DNA of 64,000 nucleotides from DASXUG01 sp036504995. Its GTDB lineage: Bacteria > Pseudomonadota > Gammaproteobacteria > Burkholderiales > Methylophilaceae. Within the stretch, counting starts at the first letter, position 1; the number at the start of each line of letters is the position of its first letter. Position numbers and translations under genes: made by a program. Below the pieces are notes generated by a model. It made no database searches and was not told the origin of the DNA. It worked only from the letters and a program-made list of their open reading frames with translations. The stretch covers positions 124,001-188,000 of the forward strand of contig DASXUG010000015.1 of NCBI GenBank assembly GCA_036504995.1, given 5' to 3'. Shown here piece by piece: positions 8,656-18,372 of the stretch.

Positions 8656-9894
8656 ATGTTACGTCGTGTAGTAGTTACGGGCATGGGCATTGTATCCAGC
8701 TTAGGTAACAATAAAGTAGAAGTTAAAGATAGTTTGTATCACGGCCGCTCGGGCATTACCTTTCAACCTGAGTATGCAGAGCGTGGTTTGCGCTCGCATG
8801 TGGCTGGCTCTATCAAAGGGCTCAATATTGAAGCCTTAATAGACCGTAAATTATTGCGTTTTATGGCCAAAGGTCATGCCTACTCATGGCTCGCTATGCA
8901 AGAGGCGATTGCTGATGCTCAACTAAGTGAAGATTTGGTTTCTAACGTGCGTACTGGCTTAATCGTCGGCGCAGGTGGTACCTCAACTGAGAGTATGTTA
9001 GAGGGCACGAATACGCTTGCAGAAAAAGGCATACGCCGCGTAGGTCCCTATATGGTGACCAAAACCATGAGTAGTGGTATTGCGGCTTGTCTGGCAACGG
9101 GTGCGAAAATCAAAGGTATTAACTACGGTATCAGTTCAGCTTGTTCTACCAGCGCACATTGTATTGGGGCTGGTGTTGAGCAAATTCAACTCGGTAAGCA
9201 AGACATTATTTTTGCTGGTGGGGGCGAAGAAGAGCATTGGACCATGTCTTACTTGTTTGATGCCATGGGCGCGCTATCAAGCAAATATAACGATACTCCT
9301 GATAAAGCTTCTCGCACCTATGACGCAAACCGTGATGGCTTTGTGATTTCAGGGGGCGGTGGCATTGTGGTGCTTGAAGAGTACGAGCACGCTAAAGCAC
9401 GTGGTGCAAAAATTTATGCTGAAGTGGTGGGGTACGGCGCAACTTCTGACGGCTATGATATGGTTGCTCCAAGCGGTGAGGGTGCAGTGCGCTGTATGAA
9501 CCTTGCTTTGCAAGGCCATGATGGCAATAAAATTGAAAAAGTGGATTACATTAACACCCACGGTACATCAACCCCGGTGGGCGATACCAAAGAACTGGAA
9601 GCGATACGCGCGGTATTTGGTGACAACAACCCAGTAGCAATTGCATCGACCAAGTCGCTATCAGGTCACGCTTTGGGTGCGGCGGGGGTGAATGAAGCTA
9701 TTTATACGTTGATCATGATGGAACATAACTTTATCGCTGCTTCGGCCAATATCGAAACATTAGATCCAGCGGCAGAAGGTTTAAACATTGTGCGCCAACG
9801 TATTGATAATGTCAAAATCGAAACGGCTTTGTCTAATAGCTTTGGTTTTGGCGGTACTAACGCCACACTCACACTTTCTACCAAAGGTTTGTAG
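8656..9894 (+). CDS. fabB: Beta-ketoacyl-ACP synthase I FabB
   Basis: Elongates acyl-ACP with malonyl-ACP and is the synthase that extends the cis-3-decenoyl intermediate made by FabA. The 412-residue protein keeps the Cys-His-His triad: Cys163 (SSACSTSAH), His302 (NTHGTSTPVGD) and His338 (SLSGHALGAAG). The NSFGFGGTN loop near the C-terminus is also intact. A GAGGAGA ribosome site precedes the ATG. Together with fabA it indicates anaerobic-type unsaturated fatty acid synthesis. No clear hairpin terminator was found in the 127 bp after the stop. Confidence 0.96.
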   Translation: MLRRVVVTGMGIVSSLGNNKVEVKDSLYHGRSGITFQPEYAERGLRSHVAGSIKGLNIEALIDRKLLRFMAKGHAYSWLAMQEAIADAQLSEDLVSNVRTGLIVGAGGTSTESMLEGTNTLAEKGIRRVGPYMVTKTMSSGIAACLATGAKIKGINYGISSACSTSAHCIGAGVEQIQLGKQDIIFAGGGEEEHWTMSYLFDAMGALSSKYNDTPDKASRTYDANRDGFVISGGGGIVVLEEYEHAKARGAKIYAEVVGYGATSDGYDMVAPSGEGAVRCMNLALQGHDGNKIEKVDYINTHGTSTPVGDTKELEAIRAVFGDNNPVAIASTKSLSGHALGAAGVNEAIYTLIMMEHNFIAASANIETLDPAAEGLNIVRQRIDNVKIETALSNSFGFGGTNATLTLSTKGL

Positions 9895-10021
9895 CTTCTG
9901 CTTAGCACTTCAGTCGGTTAAAAGTAGGTACGCCAAAATGCTGGCACTATGCTTGCTGATGAGCGTCTGAGGTGCGCAGGTTGATAAGGCTCTGATGTGT
10001 TTCTGAGTATGACTGCGCGCG

Positions 10022-10390
10022 TTAAACAATCAGTGCCGCTAACACCTTTCTACCTTCACTCATCAAAATATTATAAGTTCTGCATGCCGCATCGGTGGTC
10101 ATGCATTCGACGGGAATGCCCTTGTTCGTCAACGCCACAGTCAGCTTGGGGTGAATAAATCGATGCGTCTCTCCTGTACCTAATAGTACAACCTCTGGCT
10201 GGTAGCTGGAGATGCGTACAAAATCATCCGCATTCAGATCGTCAAACCTGCTCATTTGCCAATCGGTAATCACTTCTGTGGGTAATACCATTACGCTATG
10301 TTGATAGCGTTGATGATTAATTGAGACAGTACCGCGTTCATATGCGGTAATAAGTTGATTTCCTTCGGCTTGTGTGAGATGTAGCTTCAT
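10022..10390 (-). CDS. Mth938-like (DUF498) domain protein
   Basis: A 122-residue small cytoplasmic protein of the Mth938/NDUFAF3-like family, whose mitochondrial relative helps assemble respiratory complex I; the bacterial function is not established. Seen: the central VVLLGTGETHRFIHPKL segment and the C-terminal ECMTTDAACRTYNILMSEGRKVLAAL block, both typical of the fold. It is divergent from alaA and its start region lies within the upstream leader of that gene. It shares no obvious operon. Family call is good, role unknown. Confidence 0.8.
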   Translation of the reverse strand: MKLHLTQAEGNQLITAYERGTVSINHQRYQHSVMVLPTEVITDWQMSRFDDLNADDFVRISSYQPEVVLLGTGETHRFIHPKLTVALTNKGIPVECMTTDAACRTYNILMSEGRKVLAALIV

Positions 10391-10520
10391 GGCTGGCGAG
10401 GTCTTTCATTGCCCTAAGTGGGCGCTACGGGTTAAAATGAGTATTTTACTCTTTTGCAAACCTTTAGGCTTGCAAACACCAGAGAAACTAAGCTTAACGC
10501 AAAGACAAGGGCAAACAGTA

Positions 10521-11756
10521 GTGGAGCCAATACTCAAATCACTAAAACTAAAAAACGTCTGCTATGACATTCGCGGGCCTGTGCTGCAGCGCGCCAAAGA
10601 AATGGAAGAAGACGGTCATCGCATTATCAAGCTTAATATTGGCAACCCTGCGCCATTTGGCTTTGCTGCGCCTGAAGAGATTTTGCAGGATGTCATTCAC
10701 AATATGGATCAGGCCTCTGGCTATACCGATTCCAAAGGCTTGTTCGCCGCGCGTAAAGCGATTATGCATTACAGCCAGCAAAAGAAAATTGCAGGTGTGA
10801 CGATAGACGACATTATTGTTGGTAACGGTGTTTCGGAATTGATCGTAATGTCTATGCAAGCGCTATTGAATAATGGCGATCAAGTATTAGTGCCTATGCC
10901 TGACTATCCTTTATGGACCGCGGCAGTGACCTTGGCAGGTGGCACAGCACGTCATTATGCGTGCGATGAGCAATCTGGCTGGTTACCTGACTTAAAAGAT
11001 ATTGAGTCTAAAATTACTGCCAATACACGTGGTATTGTGATTATTAACCCAAACAATCCTACCGGCGCTCTGTACCCGGAAGAAACCTTGTTAGGTATTA
11101 TCGAAATTGCTCGTCATCACGGCTTGGTGGTGTTTGCTGATGAAATTTACGACAAGGTTTTGTATGACGGCAACACCCATACATCTATCGCCTCTCTAGC
11201 GGATGATGTGTTGTTTGTGACGTTTAATGGGCTATCGAAGAATTATCGTACCTGTGGTTATCGTTCAGGCTGGATGATTGTTTCAGGTGAGAAAAAACAC
11301 GCGGCTGACTATATCGAGGGCCTGAATATGCTTGCCTCAATGCGTCTGTGTGCGAACGTGCCAGGGCAGTTGGGTATACAAACGGCGCTTGGCGGCCATC
11401 AAAGCATTGAAGATTTGGTTGCACCAAGTGGACGTTTATGCAAACAGCGTGACTTGGCTTATGACATGCTGACCGCAATTCCAGGTGTGACTTGTGTTAA
11501 GCCAAAAGCAGCGATGTACTTGTTTCCTAAATTAGACCCGAAGATATATCCAATTGAGGATGATCAGCAATTTATTTTAGATTTGCTACTAGAGGAAAAA
11601 GTTTTGTTGGTGCAAGGTACTGGGTTTAACTGGAAAAATCCAGATCATTTCCGTGTAGTATTCTTGCCCAACGTTGAAGATTTAACCGAGGCGATTACAC
11701 GTATTGCAAGATATTTGGAAAGTTATCGTAAAAAGCATCAGGCTAAAAAAGCATAA
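10521..11756 (+). CDS. alaA: Alanine-synthesising aminotransferase AlaA
   Basis: PLP-dependent class I aminotransferase making alanine from pyruvate and glutamate. Closely resembles E. coli AlaA across its length, with the LKNVCYDIRGPVL opening, KLNIGNPAPFGF, NPNNPTGA and the PLP-lysine loop FNGLSKNYR. I place the start at the GTG at 10521 (411 residues), because the homologous protein begins just before this; the longer frame from 10374 runs into the divergent Mth938-like gene and encodes non-conserved residues. It is followed 21 bp later by hom, in an amino-acid operon with hom, thrC and thyA. Confidence 0.92.
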   Translation: MEPILKSLKLKNVCYDIRGPVLQRAKEMEEDGHRIIKLNIGNPAPFGFAAPEEILQDVIHNMDQASGYTDSKGLFAARKAIMHYSQQKKIAGVTIDDIIVGNGVSELIVMSMQALLNNGDQVLVPMPDYPLWTAAVTLAGGTARHYACDEQSGWLPDLKDIESKITANTRGIVIINPNNPTGALYPEETLLGIIEIARHHGLVVFADEIYDKVLYDGNTHTSIASLADDVLFVTFNGLSKNYRTCGYRSGWMIVSGEKKHAADYIEGLNMLASMRLCANVPGQLGIQTALGGHQSIEDLVAPSGRLCKQRDLAYDMLTAIPGVTCVKPKAAMYLFPKLDPKIYPIEDDQQFILDLLLEEKVLLVQGTGFNWKNPDHFRVVFLPNVEDLTEAITRIARYLESYRKKHQAKKA

Positions 11757-11777
11757 AGAAAGTTGAAAGATAGGCTT

Positions 11778-13091
11778 ATGAAAGAACTAAAAGTAGGGTT
11801 ACTCGGCATCGGCACAGTGGGCGGAGGGACATACAATATCCTCACACGCAATCAGAATGAGATTACGCGTCGCCTAGGCAGCAACGTTAAAGTTGTGCAA
11901 GTGGCGGATCGCAACCTTGAGTTGGCTAAACAGGTCACTGGCGGTCAAGTTGCGGTGACTGATGATGCTTTTGCGGTGGTGAATAATCCTGAAGTAGATG
12001 TCGTTGTGGAACTCATTGGCGGCTACACGATTGCAAAAGATTTGGTGTTAACAGCCATTGCCAATGGTAAGCATGTGGTCACCGCCAACAAGGCTTTGCT
12101 TGCTGTGCATGGTAACGAGATTTTTAAAGCAGCAGCTGATAAAAATGTCATCGTTGCTTATGAAGCTGCGGTTGCAGGCGGCATTCCTATTATCAAAGCA
12201 TTACGTGAAGGCTTGAGCGCGAATAAGATTGAGTGGGTCGCGGGCATTATCAATGGCACAACCAACTTTATTCTCACCGAGATGCGCGAAAAGGGCTTGG
12301 CTTTTGCTGATGTCCTTGGCGAAGCACAACGCTTAGGCTATGCAGAAGCGGATCCAACTTTTGACGTTGAAGGCATTGATGCTGCGCATAAGCTTACCAT
12401 CATGGCTGCCATTGCATTTGGCATGCCTATGCAGTTTGACAAGGCCTATACAGAAGGCATTACCAAGCTTACATCCAAAGACATTAAATATGCTGAAGAG
12501 CTCGGCTACCGCGTGAAATTGCTGGGTATCAGCAAAAAAACAGAGGCGGGTGTGGAGTTGCGTGTGCACCCAACTTTAATCCCAGAAAAGCGCTTAATCG
12601 CCAATGTAAACGGTGCAATGAATGCTGTTTTGGTAAAAGGCGATGCAGTTGGCCCAACCTTGTATTACGGTGCTGGCGCTGGTGCAGAGCCAACTGGCAG
12701 CGCGGTAGTTGCCGATTTGGTCGATATAGCTCGCTTGCAAGGTGTAAGTGCTGAGCAACGTGTAGCCTATGTAGGCTTTCAATTAGACCAACAGCAAACG
12801 CTAGCGATTCTGCCAATTGCTGAAGTGAGCAGTGCCTATTATTTGCGCATGCGTGCCATGGATAAACCAGGCGTTCTGGCAGAAGTCACCAAAATTTTAG
12901 GTGATAGACAAATCTCTATTGACGCCATGATGCAAAAAGAGCCAATGGATAATGAGTCAGAAGCAGATATTGTGATATTGACACATGTGACCATAGAAAA
13001 AAACATGGATACGGCAATCGCCGCAATTGAAGCGTTAAGTGCAATTGATGGTAGCGTAACTAAGATTCGTATGGAAGAATTAGGTAAGTAA
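11778..13091 (+). CDS. hom: Homoserine dehydrogenase
   Basis: Reduces aspartate semialdehyde to homoserine, the branch point to threonine and methionine. Starting at the ATG at 11778 gives 437 residues: N-terminal nucleotide-binding GLLGIGTVGGG, catalytic region with NGTTNFILTEM and AEADPTFDVEG, and a C-terminal ACT domain (about 355-425, MRAMDKPGVLAEVTKIL), the usual site for threonine feedback. The upstream TTG at 11763 is less likely. Monofunctional, with no aspartokinase fused. It sits between alaA and thrC. Confidence 0.96.
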   Translation: MKELKVGLLGIGTVGGGTYNILTRNQNEITRRLGSNVKVVQVADRNLELAKQVTGGQVAVTDDAFAVVNNPEVDVVVELIGGYTIAKDLVLTAIANGKHVVTANKALLAVHGNEIFKAAADKNVIVAYEAAVAGGIPIIKALREGLSANKIEWVAGIINGTTNFILTEMREKGLAFADVLGEAQRLGYAEADPTFDVEGIDAAHKLTIMAAIAFGMPMQFDKAYTEGITKLTSKDIKYAEELGYRVKLLGISKKTEAGVELRVHPTLIPEKRLIANVNGAMNAVLVKGDAVGPTLYYGAGAGAEPTGSAVVADLVDIARLQGVSAEQRVAYVGFQLDQQQTLAILPIAEVSSAYYLRMRAMDKPGVLAEVTKILGDRQISIDAMMQKEPMDNESEADIVILTHVTIEKNMDTAIAAIEALSAIDGSVTKIRMEELGK

Positions 13092-13110
13092 ACGTTAGGT
13101 TAAGTAAACA

Positions 13111-14538
13111 ATGAAATATATTTCAACCCGCGGGCAATCGCCTGCTTTAAGTTTTAGCGAAATTTTATTAGGTGGCTTAGCTTCAGATGGTGGCTTATAT
13201 CTGCCTGAAACTTACCCGCAGTTTAGTGATGCCGATTTAACCGCCATGCGCGCGATGAACTATCGTGATTTGGCATTTGCGATTTTGTCTCGCTTGATAG
13301 ATGACATTCCCGCTGCCGATTTAAAAGCAATTATTGATAAGACCTATACGGCAGACGTTTACAGTTTTACTCGCGCAGGCCAGCGCGCGGATGACATCAC
13401 ACCAACGCTGAAGCTAGAAAATAATCTTTATTTATTGAGTCTTTCTAATGGCCCGACGCTAGCCTTTAAAGATATGGCCATGCAATTGCTTGGTAATTTG
13501 TTTGAGTATGTACTGGCCAAAAAAGGGGAAACCACCAATATTTTAGGCGCGACTTCAGGGGATACAGGTTCCGCTGCGGAATACGCGATGCGTGGCAAAA
13601 AAGGGGTGCGCGTATTTATGCTCTCCCCCTACGGTAAAATGAGTCGTTTCCAAACTGCACAAATGTTCAGTTTGCAGGACGAAAACATTTTTAATATCGC
13701 CGTCAAAGGCGTGTTTGACGATGCCCAAGATATGGTAAAAGCGGTCTCGAATGACCACGCGTTTAAAGCTAAATATAAAATTGGTGCGGTGAACTCCATT
13801 AACTGGGGACGTATTGCTGCGCAAGTTGTTTATTATTTCAAAGGGTATTTGGCCGTTACGCAAAGCAACACACAAAAAGTCAGTTTTGCCGTGCCTAGTG
13901 GCAATTTTGGTAATGTATGTGCAGGCCATATAGCCCGTATGATGGGCTTGCCCATCGATAAGCTGATAGTGGCGACCAACGAAAATGATGTACTGGATGA
14001 ATTTTTCAAAACTGGCGTTTATAAACCACGCGGTTCCGCTAATACTTATCACACCTCTAGCCCTTCCATGGATATTAGCAAGGCCTCGAATTTTGAGCGC
14101 TTTGTGTTTGATTTAGTAGGGCGTGATAGCGCAAAAATGCGTGAACTTTGGCAGCAGGTAGATACGGGGGGCGCGTTTGATTTAAACGCCGACGGTTACT
14201 TTGCTAAAGTACCAAGCTATGGGTTTGCTTCAGGCAGCAGCAATCATGCAAACCGTATGCAAACCATACGTGACACTCAACAAAAATATGGCGTTACCAT
14301 CGACACACATACTGCAGATGGACTGAAAGTAGCACTAGAGCAGCGTGATGAAAATGTACCGATGCTGGTGTTGGAAACCGCCTTGCCTGCGAAGTTTGAA
14401 GATGCCATTGTAGAGGCGCTAGGCGAAAAACCAAGTCGCCCAGCAAGCTTGCAGGGTTTGGAAGATTTACCACAGCGCTCTAGCGTGATGGAAGTGAGTG
14501 TGGATGCTATTAAGTCTTATATTACTGAGAATGTATAA
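13111..14538 (+). CDS. thrC: Threonine synthase
   Basis: PLP enzyme converting O-phosphohomoserine to threonine. The 475-residue product is of the longer threonine synthase type: N-terminal KYISTRGQSPALSFSEILLGG, PLP lysine in PTLAFKDMAMQ, the phosphate-binding GATSGDTGSAA loop and GAVNSINWGRI. It starts 19 bp after hom. The kinase step (thrB) is not in this window and must be elsewhere. Confidence 0.96.
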   Translation: MKYISTRGQSPALSFSEILLGGLASDGGLYLPETYPQFSDADLTAMRAMNYRDLAFAILSRLIDDIPAADLKAIIDKTYTADVYSFTRAGQRADDITPTLKLENNLYLLSLSNGPTLAFKDMAMQLLGNLFEYVLAKKGETTNILGATSGDTGSAAEYAMRGKKGVRVFMLSPYGKMSRFQTAQMFSLQDENIFNIAVKGVFDDAQDMVKAVSNDHAFKAKYKIGAVNSINWGRIAAQVVYYFKGYLAVTQSNTQKVSFAVPSGNFGNVCAGHIARMMGLPIDKLIVATNENDVLDEFFKTGVYKPRGSANTYHTSSPSMDISKASNFERFVFDLVGRDSAKMRELWQQVDTGGAFDLNADGYFAKVPSYGFASGSSNHANRMQTIRDTQQKYGVTIDTHTADGLKVALEQRDENVPMLVLETALPAKFEDAIVEALGEKPSRPASLQGLEDLPQRSSVMEVSVDAIKSYITENV

Positions 14539-14544
14539 AAGCGC

Positions 14545-15366
14545 ATGAAACAATATCATGATTTATTAAAACATGTGCTTGAGCATGGCAATAAGAAGGA
14601 AGACCGCACGGGCACGGGTACAATCTCAGTGTTCGGTTACCAAATGCGGTTTGATCTGACGCAGGGATTTCCTTTGCTTACTACTAAGAAAGTGCATCTG
14701 AAATCTATCATCCACGAGCTGCTTTGGTTTTTGCAAGGCAGTACGAATATCGCCTATCTGAAAGAAAATGGTGTGCGAATTTGGGATGAGTGGGCAGACG
14801 AACATGGTAATTTAGGTCCAGTGTATGGATATCAATGGCGTAATTGGCCTAAGCCAGATGGCACACATATTGACCAAATTGCGCAAGTAGTGGAGTCGAT
14901 TAAAAAGAATCCAGATTCACGGCGCTTGATAGTCTCGGCCTGGAATGTCGCTGATGTGGATCAGATGAAATTGCCGCCATGCCATGCTTTTTTTCAGTTT
15001 TATGTAGCACCTGCATCTCCTGATGACAAAGATCAAAGATCAAAACTCAGTTGTCAGCTCTATCAACGAAGTGCAGATATTTTTTTAGGTGTGCCGTTTA
15101 ATATTGCTTCTTATGCTTTGCTTACCATGATGGTAGCGCAAGCTTGCGACTTGAGGTTGGGCGATTTTGTGCATACTTTGGGCGATGCACATATTTATTC
15201 AAACCATATGGAGCAGGTGGCAGAGCAGTTGACACGCTCCCCTCGCGCCCTGCCAAGCATGACTTTAAACCCAGCAGTGAAAGATATTTTTGGATTTAAG
15301 TTTGAAGACTTCACGTTGGAAAATTACGATCCGTACCCAGCTATTAAAGGGCAAGTTGCGGTTTAG
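14545..15366 (+). CDS. thyA: Thymidylate synthase
   Basis: Methylates dUMP to dTMP using methylene-tetrahydrofolate. The 273-residue protein has the catalytic cysteine in LPPCHAFFQFYV (Cys146), the QLYQRSADIFLGVPFNIASYA block and a normal PYPAIKGQVAV C-terminus. An insertion of about 12 residues (roughly 155-167, charged) follows the catalytic loop, making it slightly longer than E. coli ThyA (264). It lies 6 bp behind thrC, probably co-transcribed. The dihydrofolate it produces is recycled by FolA, encoded 4.5 kb downstream. Confidence 0.96.
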   Translation: MKQYHDLLKHVLEHGNKKEDRTGTGTISVFGYQMRFDLTQGFPLLTTKKVHLKSIIHELLWFLQGSTNIAYLKENGVRIWDEWADEHGNLGPVYGYQWRNWPKPDGTHIDQIAQVVESIKKNPDSRRLIVSAWNVADVDQMKLPPCHAFFQFYVAPASPDDKDQRSKLSCQLYQRSADIFLGVPFNIASYALLTMMVAQACDLRLGDFVHTLGDAHIYSNHMEQVAEQLTRSPRALPSMTLNPAVKDIFGFKFEDFTLENYDPYPAIKGQVAV

Positions 15367-15415
15367 CTGCTGGTGAGATTGTTTATTTTTTGTTTAATAA
15401 AGGCAGAAAATAGAT

Positions 15416-15453
15416 AAAAAAAGCGGACTATCTCGGGGAAAGAATAGTCCGCT
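15416..15453 (-). terminator. Rho-independent terminator of the glycine-zipper gene
   Basis: Perfect 10-bp stem AGCGGACTAT (15422-15431) / ATAGTCCGCT (15444-15453). Read on the minus strand the stem is followed by a run of seven T, so it terminates the minus-strand gene beginning at 16120. Confidence 0.85.
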
Positions 15454-15484
15454 GTGAGGAAACAACCACTGGTAAAAGTGTTTA

Positions 15485-16120
15485 CTACGCGCTAGTAAGC
15501 GATCCGTTCTTAACTTTAACAGCATCACCTATTGCAAAAGTTGGTTCATGGTGTTGTCTTACTGTTTTATATTCACCATTCTCCATCTTCACTTTAATTA
15601 CATAAGCCGTCTCGGCATTTACTTTCTTCTCAATCGTGTGGCCAGCATACGCGCCACCACCTACACCTAAAATCGTCATTAATACATTGCCTTGGCCTTT
15701 GCCAATTTGATTGCCAATCACACCACCTGTTACCCCACCAGCTACAGCACCTAGGCCTGTAGCTTCTCCGTCAGTGGTGATATGCTTAATGGAAATAATT
15801 CTTCCACAATCTTGGCAGCTCACAACTTGGTTAGTTGAATTACTTACAACATTTCCTGACTTCGCGCTGTCAGTCTTGTTGCCCAGAGAAATTTTGCCAG
15901 AAGCTGTATTTTTATCTGCTTGTATATCTTGCTCGCCAGCTTTTGTTTTTTCTATGGTGTTTGTGTCATTTAACTCTAACTTGGCACCATCATCCACTCT
16001 CTCTGAGCGTGCGCTTGGTATTAAACCAGTAATCATTGCACTGCCTAATATGCTAAACACAGTTAGGGCAGTTGCCGCTATTAATACCATCGGGTGTGTT
16101 TTTCGCGTCGAGGCGTTCAT
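15485..16120 (-). CDS. Membrane-anchored glycine-zipper protein
   Basis: A 211-residue protein of unknown function. One N-terminal membrane anchor (about residues 11-32), a polar Asp/Lys/Thr/Asn-rich linker (about 35-95), a CQDCG pair (about 101-104), then a glycine-zipper 2TM segment (GLGAVAGGVTGGVIGNQIGK, then GVGGGAYAGHTIEKK) as in outer-membrane 17-kDa/SlyB-like proteins, and a C-terminal segment with TYR-like beta strands (VRQHHEPTFAIGDAVKV). It is not a lipoprotein by sequence. Probably envelope-located and stress related by family, which is inference. Confidence 0.7.
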   Translation of the reverse strand: MNASTRKTHPMVLIAATALTVFSILGSAMITGLIPSARSERVDDGAKLELNDTNTIEKTKAGEQDIQADKNTASGKISLGNKTDSAKSGNVVSNSTNQVVSCQDCGRIISIKHITTDGEATGLGAVAGGVTGGVIGNQIGKGQGNVLMTILGVGGGAYAGHTIEKKVNAETAYVIKVKMENGEYKTVRQHHEPTFAIGDAVKVKNGSLTSA

Positions 16121-16327
16121 GTTAAGTTATGCCTAATTCAATTTCTTGTTAGGTATATAGCAACTGGTGTGCCAGCTTTGTAATTTCTTTTTAAATCAAT
16201 TGCTTATTGATTTTTTGAGGGTGGGGTGCAGTGAGGATTGTCGTTTTTTTGAGACGGATGGTCTGGTGGTTTTATAAGTTTATGATTTTAATTGAATTTA
16301 TGTGTATCCAAAAGCAGACACATTTTT

Positions 16328-17722
16328 TTACTGCACGGATGGGTCTGCGTCGTCTTTGAATAGTGCAGGGGTAAGTTGATGACGTTGTAGCAGCTTATAA
16401 AACTCGGTTCTATTGCGTTGAGCTAGGCGAGACGCTTGCGTAACGCTGCCATTGGTAGCTTTTAATAACTTAATGAGATAGTCACGCTCAAAGTCTTTAC
16501 GTGCGCTTTCAAATGAAATAATGCTGCCAATATTATCTTGTAAAGCCTTTTTAACGAGCGAGGCGGGTACCAGTGTAGTCGTAGATAGCACTACGGATTG
16601 CTCCACTATATTTTGTAATTGGCGCACATTCCCAGGCCAAGGCGCTGACAGCAACAACTCCATGGCTTCTGGCGAAAAGCCGTTGAGCGCTTTGTTGTAT
16701 TTGTCATTGAGTTCTGCCAAGAAGGTATTCGCCAACAGCGGGATATCCTCTCTGCGTTCAGCAAGACTAGGGATACTGAGGCCGACTACGTTAATGCGGT
16801 AGTATAAATCCTCTCTAAACCGGCCTTCTCGCATTTCATCAGTCAGATTACGGTGAGTGGCTGAAATGATACGGACATCAATATCGATGCTGGTATTGCT
16901 GCCAACAGGACGAATGACCCGTTCTTGTAGTGCACGTAGTAACTTTACCTGCAATTGGTGTGGCATGTCGCCGATTTCATCCAAGAACAGTGTGCCACCT
17001 TCAGCTGTTTGAAATAAACCCATGTGGTCGCGTACGGCACTGGTAAAAGCGCCCTTGTTGTGACCAAATAGTTCTGATTCAAGTAATGCCTCTGGAATGG
17101 CGCCACAATTGATGGCAACAAATGGCTTATTGCTTCTTGGGCTGGCCTTGTGAATGGCACGCGCGAGTAGTTCTTTACCTGAACCGCTTTCACCCTGAAT
17201 GAAAATGCTGGCATCAGACATTGCCATCAGTTTGGCTTGACTGAGCATATTCTCCATTTGTGGGCTGCGTGTGAGAATTTCAGCACACCAAGCCTGACTT
17301 TCTTCAGCGGTATCGTAGGTGTTGTGGGCAAAAGCGCTCATGCGTAGCGCGCCCTCTACCTGTAGTAATAAGGTTTTGCTGTCAAATGGCTTGGTTAAAA
17401 AGCCAAACATTCCACGTTGAGTAGCCTCCACTGCCTCGGGAATAGAGCCGTGAGCGGTGAGCATGATGACTGGCAGGGCTGGGTCATCACGATGAATTGC
17501 GTCAAATAATTCCATGCCATCCATGCCAGGCATACGTAAGTCGCTAATCACAAGATTGGGGCGGCTGACTGCTAGATGGTTTAATGCCTCTTCGCCACTT
17601 TTGGCTGCGATTACTTCGTAGCCAGCTGCGCGTAGACGCATCCCCAACAGGCTGAGTATGTCAGGGTCGTCATCGACAGTGAGGATTTTTTGCTGAGGTA
17701 TGGTGGCTTTTAAAGCAGTCAT
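16328..17722 (-). CDS. qseF: Sigma-54-type response regulator, QseF/GlrR-like
   Basis: Response regulator of the third position in a QseE-QseG-QseF cluster. The 464-residue protein has a receiver domain with phospho-acceptor Asp61 (LVISDLRMPGMDG), a central AAA+ sigma-54 interaction domain with Walker A GESGSGKE (about 175-182) and the GAFTSA loop (as GAFTSAVRD) needed to contact sigma-54, and a C-terminal Fis-like helix-turn-helix (NGSVTQASRLAQRNRTEFY). Its start overlaps the qseG-like stop (ATGA). In enterobacteria the homologue switches on sigma-54 promoters of small RNAs; targets here are unknown. Confidence 0.88.
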   Translation of the reverse strand: MTALKATIPQQKILTVDDDPDILSLLGMRLRAAGYEVIAAKSGEEALNHLAVSRPNLVISDLRMPGMDGMELFDAIHRDDPALPVIMLTAHGSIPEAVEATQRGMFGFLTKPFDSKTLLLQVEGALRMSAFAHNTYDTAEESQAWCAEILTRSPQMENMLSQAKLMAMSDASIFIQGESGSGKELLARAIHKASPRSNKPFVAINCGAIPEALLESELFGHNKGAFTSAVRDHMGLFQTAEGGTLFLDEIGDMPHQLQVKLLRALQERVIRPVGSNTSIDIDVRIISATHRNLTDEMREGRFREDLYYRINVVGLSIPSLAERREDIPLLANTFLAELNDKYNKALNGFSPEAMELLLSAPWPGNVRQLQNIVEQSVVLSTTTLVPASLVKKALQDNIGSIISFESARKDFERDYLIKLLKATNGSVTQASRLAQRNRTEFYKLLQRHQLTPALFKDDADPSVQ

Positions 17723-18372
17723 TTTTTATTGCTGTGATTACGGTTAATCATGGATTTTTCAATATCTTTTAATTCATCGAGTTTTTGTTGAAGGCTATCA
17801 GCTCTTTGTTGTGCTGCATCCGCTTTTATTTGCAGTGCGTCTAATTTGCCTTGCAATACATCGCCCTTTTTTTGCTCTTCACGTAATTTTATTGAAATTT
17901 TAATGGTTTCTGCAAGATAGTCACGCATTATTATCAAAATAGCCTTGCGTTCACTATCAAGTGATCTTTCTTTGAGCAGTTCCTCCGCAAGAGATTGTGC
18001 TTTTGAGTAATCTCTTACGCGGCTGGTAGGCAAGCCGTAGAGTAGTGCTAACTTTGTTCTAGTATATATTTCCTGTTTATTGCTTTGTTGCGCTTGAATA
18101 AGATCTTGTAATTCTTTTTTCTGTGCGTCGGCTGACATATTAAGCACTTTATTAATGTACTCAGTGACGGCATCTTCCCCACCAACACTGCTTTCAGAGT
18201 TTGATGGGTACAATGTTGCTGATTCAACTGGCGTTTCGCTTCTAGCTTCAGGTGCTTCTTTGACAACTGCTTTCTTGGTGGTCTTTGTCGCGCAGGCGCA
18301 AACACTCATGCTCAACATTACAGACAGTAAGATTGACGAGAAAAGCGTTTTATTTATTTTTTGCAACTTCAT
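17719..18372 (-). CDS. QseG/YfhG-like lipoprotein
   Basis: A 217-residue predicted lipoprotein between the sensor kinase and the regulator genes. Signal sequence with lipobox-like VCAC (cysteine at about residue 27), then a polar linker and an extended C-terminal coiled coil rich in Gln/Lys/Asp (about 150-205, with ADAAQQRADSLQQKLDEL). The start at 18372 fits the signal peptide; a start at 18399 would place basic residues before it. It overlaps the kinase gene by 23 bp. QseG in E. coli is an outer-membrane lipoprotein that contacts the kinase; similarity here is by position and design more than residue identity. Confidence 0.7.
   Translation of the reverse strand: MKLQKINKTLFSSILLSVMLSMSVCACATKTTKKAVVKEAPEARSETPVESATLYPSNSESSVGGEDAVTEYINKVLNMSADAQKKELQDLIQAQQSNKQEIYTRTKLALLYGLPTSRVRDYSKAQSLAEELLKERSLDSERKAILIIMRDYLAETIKISIKLREEQKKGDVLQGKLDALQIKADAAQQRADSLQQKLDELKDIEKSMINRNHSNKK

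Noticed and set aside
10374..10520. N-terminal extension of AlaA
   Set aside because: It overlaps the start of the divergent Mth938-like gene and encodes no family sequence; homologues begin near the GTG at 10521.
13555..14052. Long opposite-strand reading frames inside thrC and other conserved genes
   Set aside because: They are antisense shadows of strongly conserved coding sequence, without ribosome sites or recognisable domains.
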